A stretch of DNA of 9,723 nucleotides from Ghiorsea sp. (GTDB lineage Bacteria; Pseudomonadota; Zetaproteobacteria; Mariprofundales; Mariprofundaceae): assembly GCA_021772875.1 (NCBI GenBank), contig JAJFLD010000177.1, positions 1 through 9,723 on the forward strand, read 5' to 3'. The notes under the pieces are model-generated. The model worked only from the letters and a program-made list of their open reading frames with translations. It did no database searches and was not told the origin of the DNA. Position numbers and translations under genes: made by a program. Numbering within the stretch: the first letter of the stretch is position 1; each line of letters opens with the position of its first letter. Positions 5,458 through 9,723 of this stretch are shown here, piece by piece.

Positions 5458-6942
5458 ATGCAAGATATTTCGTTATGGCAGCATATTGCCATGGTTATGA
5501 GCTGGGTTGCAGGCATTGTATTTCTTGTGTTGTTGATTATGTTTTTGCAAGACATCTTTCAGCCCCATAGTGCAGTGCGCCGCAACTATCCAGTGATTGG
5601 TCGCTTACGTTATTTTCTTGAGAAACAGGGTGAATATTTCAGGCAATATTTCTTCGCTCACGACCGTGAAGAATTGCCTTTTAACCGTGCGACAAGAGCA
5701 TATGTTTATCGTTCTTCGAAAAATATAAAACCTGTAATTGGCTTTGGTTCTACCAACGATTTGCGTGCACCAGGCACTGTCATTTTCGTCAATACGCCAT
5801 TTGCAGAAGCCGATGGTCATGATGTTCTAGCAACACAACCCAAAGTGATTGGAGAAAGCAGAAGGCGTCCGTTTACGCCACAACAGATTTTTAATTTGTC
5901 AGGCATGAGCTTTGGTGCATTGTCCGAAGCGGCAGTCACAGCGTTGTCTAAGGGTGCTGCAGAAGCAGGCATTTGGATGAATACAGGCGAAGGTGGTTTG
6001 TCAGCGCACCATTTGGTTGGTGGCGGAGATATTGTTTTCCAAATCGGCACGGCCAAATATGGGGTGCGTGATGAGGCAGGCAACTTGTGTGATAAGAAAT
6101 TAAAAGAAGTTGCCGAAAAAGTTGTCGCATTTGAAATCAAGCTTGGACAAGGCGCCAAGCCTGGTAAAGGCGGCATTCTACCAGGCAACAAAGTGAGCCA
6201 AGAAATTGCGGCGATTCGGGGCATACCCGCTGGCGAAGATTCCATTAGCCCCAACAGGCATTTGGATATTAGCAACATCAATGAGTTGCTTGATGTGATT
6301 CACCATGTCCACGAGATTACAGGCCGACCCGTAGGCATAAAAATTGTAGTGGGTGATGATAAATTTATGCAGCAACTATGCGAAGCAATTCTTGAGCGTG
6401 GTGTGGGCTCCGAACCAGATTTTATCACAGTTGATGGTGCTGAAGGTGGCTCAGGATCTGCGCCTCAAGTGTTGGCCGATCATGTGGGCATGCCGCTGAA
6501 TGAAGCTTTGCCTACAGTGGTGGACACGCTGATTTCTTATGGTTTAAGGCAGCGCATTGATGTGATTGCATCAGGTAAACTGGTGACGGCTTGTGCAGTG
6601 GCTAGAGCATTGTGTTTGGGGGCAGACTTTTGTGTATCAGCACGCGGCTTTTTGTTCTCGCTTGGTTGTATTCAATCGTTGTCATGCCATACGGGCACTT
6701 GTCCAACAGGCATTGCAACCCAAGACAAACGGTTGCAAAAAGGGCTGGATGTTGAGCTCAAAGCAAAACGTATAGCCAACTACGCCACAGGTGTGAATCA
6801 AGAGGTTGATATGATTGCACACTCTTGTGGCCTACAAAATGCCAATGAATTTGGTCGAACACATGCCCGTATTGTTGAAACAGCGGATAAAAGTGTTCCT
6901 ATAGACGTGTTACATCCTTATCCTCAAGGTGGGTTGAAGTAA
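5458..6942 (+). CDS. Membrane-anchored FMN-binding glutamate-synthase-like protein
   Basis: The 494-aa product belongs to the FMN-binding glutamate synthase family, which is related to the central and FMN domains of GltB. An N-terminal membrane anchor (about residues 9-31) is followed by a juxtamembrane region and then the TIM-barrel domain from about residue 95. Signatures seen are MSFGALS (150-156), LGQGAKPGKGGILPG (229-243), DGAEGGSGSAP (326-336, FMN phosphate loop type) and Cys404-x5-Cys410-x4-Cys415. The last matches the spacing of the [3Fe-4S] ligands in glutamate synthase. The N-terminal glutamine amidotransferase domain and the C-terminal beta-helix domain of full GltB are absent, so glutamine-dependent glutamate synthesis is not expected from this chain alone. 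The real substrate and electron partner are unknown. AGAGGTGA (5447-5454) supports the start. It has no operon partner: a terminator precedes it and a convergent gene follows. I see nothing definite in the leader 5342-5457. Confidence 0.9.
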   Translation: MQDISLWQHIAMVMSWVAGIVFLVLLIMFLQDIFQPHSAVRRNYPVIGRLRYFLEKQGEYFRQYFFAHDREELPFNRATRAYVYRSSKNIKPVIGFGSTNDLRAPGTVIFVNTPFAEADGHDVLATQPKVIGESRRRPFTPQQIFNLSGMSFGALSEAAVTALSKGAAEAGIWMNTGEGGLSAHHLVGGGDIVFQIGTAKYGVRDEAGNLCDKKLKEVAEKVVAFEIKLGQGAKPGKGGILPGNKVSQEIAAIRGIPAGEDSISPNRHLDISNINELLDVIHHVHEITGRPVGIKIVVGDDKFMQQLCEAILERGVGSEPDFITVDGAEGGSGSAPQVLADHVGMPLNEALPTVVDTLISYGLRQRIDVIASGKLVTACAVARALCLGADFCVSARGFLFSLGCIQSLSCHTGTCPTGIATQDKRLQKGLDVELKAKRIANYATGVNQEVDMIAHSCGLQNANEFGRTHARIVETADKSVPIDVLHPYPQGGLK

Positions 6943-6977
6943 ACCTAAAAGCTTTTTTAAAAGACGTGTGAACAAAC

Positions 6978-8891
6978 TTAAAGGCTTTGCTGTTTGGCCT
7001 CCAGCTCTTCCCAGCGTTGGTAAGCATCGGCCAATAATTTCTCGATGATATCCAAACGTTTTTGGTCTTCTTGGAAGCTTTCAGGGTTTTTGATGAAATA
7101 ATCGTTATCACAAAAACGAACTTCAATGGCAGCTTTTTCGGCTTCGGTTTTTTCGAGCAAGGCAGGTAAATCATCGAGTTCTTTTTGTTCTTTGTAAGCA
7201 AGTTTGCGTAGAGGTTTACTCGTTGCTTCTTGTTTTACGGCGACCTTTTTTTCTTTCTCAACGGCTTTTTTCTCTTGTTCACGTAAGGTGGCACCTTCGC
7301 GCCAGGCTAAATAATCTGAATAACCACCTTCAATAGCATTGATTTTACCTTCTCCTTCAAAGGCGAAAACTTTGCTCACTACCCTATCCATAAAAGCCCT
7401 GTCGTGGCTGACCACAATCACAGTGCCTTTATATTTGGCAATGGCCTCTTCAAGCACAGCAAGTGTGCCAATATCCAAATCATTGGTAGGCTCATCAAGC
7501 ACCAATAAGTTAGCAGGTTCAAGTAACATTTTCGCCAATAATAAACGACCACGTTCACCGCCTGATAACGAAGCAACGGGTGTGTTTAACAACTCACTAT
7601 CAAAGAGAAAATCTTGCATATAACTGATGACATGACGTGGTTCAACACCACCAATATGCACAAAGTCACCACCAGCAGGCACCAACACATCTTTGAGTTT
7701 GGCTTTGGGATCTAATTCACGCATTTGGGTAAGAAATGCAGGTGCAAGGCGCACGCCATGTTTTACTTGGCCTGAGTCAGGCTTGAGTTTACCCAACATA
7801 ATATTTAATAGTGTTGTTTTACCAATGCCGTTGGGGCCTAAGAAACCAATGCGTTCACCCGATAAAATTTTATGGCTGAAATGATCCAAAATATGTGCAT
7901 TCTCAAAAGAGTGAGAGACATCAATAAGCTCTAATAATTGTTTACCCGGTTTGACGCCACTGGCTACGCGTAAATCCACATCACCACCGTGTAATTTGCG
8001 CGCGGAGCGGTGTTTGCGTAGGTCTTCTAAAGCACGCACACGCCCTTCATTGCGTGTTCTGCGCGCAGGGATTCCTTGGCGAATCCATTTTTCTTCATTG
8101 GCCAACAGTCGATCAAACTTTTTGTGTTCGCGTCCTTCGATTTCAAGCAACTCAGCTTTTTTGGTTAAATATTCGGCATAACTGGCTTGGAAGTGGGTTA
8201 AATTACCACGGTCGAGTTCTATGATTTCTTCGGCAACGGCATCAAGAAAATACCTATCATGGGTGATGAATAAAACAGCACCTGGGAAAGAGGCAACAAA
8301 ATCTTCAAGCCATTCAATAGATGAAATGTCCAAATGGTTTGTTGGCTCATCCAACAATAAAATATCAGGCTCTACCACCACAGCTTGTGCCAAAGCAACA
8401 CGGCGTAACCAACCACCAGATAATTCGCTTACATCACGATCTGGGTCAAGGTTCAGTTTGGTGATGGCTGTATCAATGCGAGCCTGAAACTTCCAAGCGT
8501 CAGCATGATCCAATTTGTGTTGCAAAGTATCTAATTTTTTGAGTGCAGCATCGGAATGGTCGGTTTCTAGAGCATGGATGGCGTCATGGTAATCTTCTAA
8601 AATTTTTGCCACATCTCCCAAGCCGTTGGCCACCACTTGGAATACGGTTTGCCCAGGCTCAAAAGCAGGGTCTTGTTGCAAATAAGCTACCTTTGCTCCG
8701 TTTTTGATTTGCACTTTGCCTGAATCAACATCCATTAAACCAGCAATCACTTTCAGCAAGGTTGATTTGCCTTCACCATTGCGCCCAATGAGCCCAACAC
8801 GTGCACCTGAGGTGATTCTTAAGTCAACATTGTTGAGTAATACTTGGTGGCCAAATGCTTTGCAAAGACCATGTAACATTAAAACGGGCAT
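6978..8891 (-). CDS. uup: ABC-F ATPase Uup
   Basis: This is a soluble ABC-F protein of 637 aa (E. coli Uup 635) with two ATPase domains and no membrane part. Domain 1 has Walker A GRNGEGKST (36-44), signature LSGGW (158-162), Walker B ILLLDEP (177-183) and switch His211. Domain 2 has GPNGIGKTT (352-360), LSGGE (442-446), LLVLDEP (462-468) and His496. The linker between them (about 240-300) holds WIRQGIPARRTRNEGRVRAL, a strong Uup-type signature. The C-terminal 100 residues are a charged coiled coil as in Uup, which binds DNA or ribosomes in E. coli. Members act on the ribosome, and uup mutants also affect transposon excision. All catalytic residues are intact. AGGA lies 6 nt before the ATG, inside the end of the upstream gene, and only 3 nt separate the two genes, so they are co-transcribed and probably translationally coupled. 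Confidence 0.95.
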   Translation of the reverse strand: MPVLMLHGLCKAFGHQVLLNNVDLRITSGARVGLIGRNGEGKSTLLKVIAGLMDVDSGKVQIKNGAKVAYLQQDPAFEPGQTVFQVVANGLGDVAKILEDYHDAIHALETDHSDAALKKLDTLQHKLDHADAWKFQARIDTAITKLNLDPDRDVSELSGGWLRRVALAQAVVVEPDILLLDEPTNHLDISSIEWLEDFVASFPGAVLFITHDRYFLDAVAEEIIELDRGNLTHFQASYAEYLTKKAELLEIEGREHKKFDRLLANEEKWIRQGIPARRTRNEGRVRALEDLRKHRSARKLHGGDVDLRVASGVKPGKQLLELIDVSHSFENAHILDHFSHKILSGERIGFLGPNGIGKTTLLNIMLGKLKPDSGQVKHGVRLAPAFLTQMRELDPKAKLKDVLVPAGGDFVHIGGVEPRHVISYMQDFLFDSELLNTPVASLSGGERGRLLLAKMLLEPANLLVLDEPTNDLDIGTLAVLEEAIAKYKGTVIVVSHDRAFMDRVVSKVFAFEGEGKINAIEGGYSDYLAWREGATLREQEKKAVEKEKKVAVKQEATSKPLRKLAYKEQKELDDLPALLEKTEAEKAAIEVRFCDNDYFIKNPESFQEDQKRLDIIEKLLADAYQRWEELEAKQQSL

Positions 8892-8894
8892 GAA

Positions 8895-9596
8895 TTATCC
8901 TTTTTTTGCGAGTGCAACAACAGCGGCGGGGATGACCAATAAATTTAAAAAAGGCACCATCATGAGCAACATCGAAGTACCACCAAAACCAAACCAAAAG
9001 AAACGGTTTTTGGCGAAATGATTTTTGCGTTGTTTGAATGCTAAACCAGCGCGACTGGCTTGGGTATCAAAGAGTTCAAAGTTAAGAAAACGGATGCCTG
9101 CATAAGCCCAAATTGCAGTTGAAATAAAACCACCAAGGATAGGGATAAGCAAAAACAATAAAGCTAAAACACCCATAAGTAGTAGGCCAAATAGGGGTCG
9201 AATAGAATTCACTAAAGCCGCCAAACTCTGGCTGAGCCATGAGTCAGCATTTTCTAAGCTAGATTTGCCAAGTATGTTTTCAGTGCGGGTGGCAAGTGTG
9301 TCCAACCAAGGTGCCGCAGCAGCAGAGGCAAGTATGGTAAAACTCACTACACCTGAAATCAATGAAAGGAACAAGGCCAAGGCCCAAGCTAACCATGCCA
9401 CAATTTGCCAATACCAGGCATCGCCTTGCGGCAACCAAAGGGAATTCAAATAATCAGCAAGATAAAACACGCCAATTACCAAAGCCACCATCAAAACAAA
9501 AAGAAGCCCCAGCATGCGCCATAATACAGCGCGCAAAGAAGCGTGACTGAGCAGCATTTGGAAACCTGCAAAAAATGTTGTGACACCTTGAAACAT
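8895..9596 (-). CDS. EI24/CysZ-like inner membrane protein
   Basis: The preferred ATG is at 9594-9596, where GGAG (complement of 9603-9606) lies 6 nt upstream, giving 233 aa. The in-frame ATG at 9662 has no ribosome site and would add 22 residues unlike the family. The protein has hydrophobic stretches at about residues 28-48, 64-92, 135-168 and 204-230. Between them lies APWLDTLATRTENILG (95-110), and the end reads MVPFLNLLVIPAAVVALA (213-230). That layout and the Pro-rich last segment are typical of the EI24 family, which includes CysZ, an inner-membrane sulfate uptake protein of about 250 aa. No cysteine biosynthesis gene is nearby, so sulfate transport is not implied by context. It is the first gene of a two-gene operon with uup. 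Confidence 0.8.
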   Translation of the reverse strand: MFQGVTTFFAGFQMLLSHASLRAVLWRMLGLLFVLMVALVIGVFYLADYLNSLWLPQGDAWYWQIVAWLAWALALFLSLISGVVSFTILASAAAAPWLDTLATRTENILGKSSLENADSWLSQSLAALVNSIRPLFGLLLMGVLALLFLLIPILGGFISTAIWAYAGIRFLNFELFDTQASRAGLAFKQRKNHFAKNRFFWFGFGGTSMLLMMVPFLNLLVIPAAVVALAKKG

Positions 9597-9660
9597 CTTA
9601 GACTCCAGAGAAAAATTGTTTGGACTTGACCAAAACCTAACCATTACCCACGATGTTGCC

Positions 9661-9723
9661 ATGAATTCATTAACATTACCTATTTCCGAGCAAACATTAA
9701 GTAGAATGTTGCATCAAATGACA
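9661..9723 (+). CDS. Possible divergent gene, first 21 codons only
   Basis: From the ATG at 9661 the + strand is open to the window edge: MNSLTLPISEQTLSRMLHQM and one further residue. It points away from the EI24-like gene with 64 bp between the two starts, a sensible divergent arrangement. There is no clear Shine-Dalgarno before it, and 21 codons are too few to identify a family. It could be a chance open frame. Confidence 0.35.
   Translation, partial: MNSLTLPISEQTLSRMLHQMT

Noticed and set aside
6903..6969. AGACGTGT repeated at 6903 and 6962 as a regulatory or attachment site
   Set aside because: It is an 8-base repeat only, one copy inside the coding end; chance is sufficient.
6943..6977. 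Terminator between the convergent glutamate-synthase-like gene and uup
   Set aside because: The AAAAGCTTTTTTAAAAG stretch is AT-rich and self-complementary only in short, loopless pieces; no GC stem with a T-run is visible on either strand.
7339..8487. Several open frames on + opposite uup
   Set aside because: They are shadows of a complete, highly conserved Uup gene and have low-complexity Ser/Lys-rich products and no ribosome sites.
9597..9662. Longer EI24-like protein from ATG 9662
   Set aside because: No ribosome site precedes it, while GGAG is well placed before ATG 9596; the extra 22 residues look non-family.

Overview
The window looks like ordinary chromosomal DNA of a Gram-negative proteobacterium. 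The base composition is moderately AT-rich (about low-40s % GC by eye, not counted). Evidence for the group is a Uup-type ABC-F protein, an EI24/CysZ-like membrane protein, a 71-residue bS21, MurJ, an outer-membrane-style lipoprotein and c-type heme-site proteins with signal peptides. A gamma-, beta- or zetaproteobacterium would fit; I cannot place it further from sequence alone.

Layout, left to right. (1) 1-1665: two tandem paralogous secreted proteins on +, the first cut by the window edge. Each has a CxxCH heme-attachment site, a 12-residue DxDxDG calcium loop, a domain of about 130 residues that I do not recognise, an acidic linker, and a Cys + hydrophobic segment + Arg-rich tail like C-terminal sorting signals. 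A strong terminator ends the pair. (2) 1759-2556 on -: a DEDDy 3'-5' exonuclease of the PolB-exo2 type. (3) 2583-2718: a 136-bp inverted-repeat element (MITE-like) with TATAGTG ends, containing two 20-bp hairpins of the ATTCCC-N8-GGGAAT kind. (4) 2771-4321 on -: the lipid II flippase MurJ, divergent from (5) rpsU (bS21) at 4427-4642 on +, which has a structured leader and an unusually complete Shine-Dalgarno. (6) 4797-5270 on +: a small DUF2846-like lipoprotein lying between two almost identical terminators. (7) 5458-6942 on +: a membrane-anchored, FMN-binding glutamate-synthase-like protein. (8) 6978-9596 on -: a two-gene operon of an EI24/CysZ-like membrane protein followed by Uup. (9) 9661-9723 on +: possibly the first codons of a divergent gene.

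Most of the genes are housekeeping (translation, peptidoglycan precursor export, DNA maintenance) and do not form one pathway. The parts that stand out are the tandem heme-site/calcium-loop/sorting-tail proteins, the Correia/dRS3-like repeat, and the duplicated terminator around the lipoprotein gene. No tRNA, rRNA, CRISPR array, transposase or phage gene was seen.
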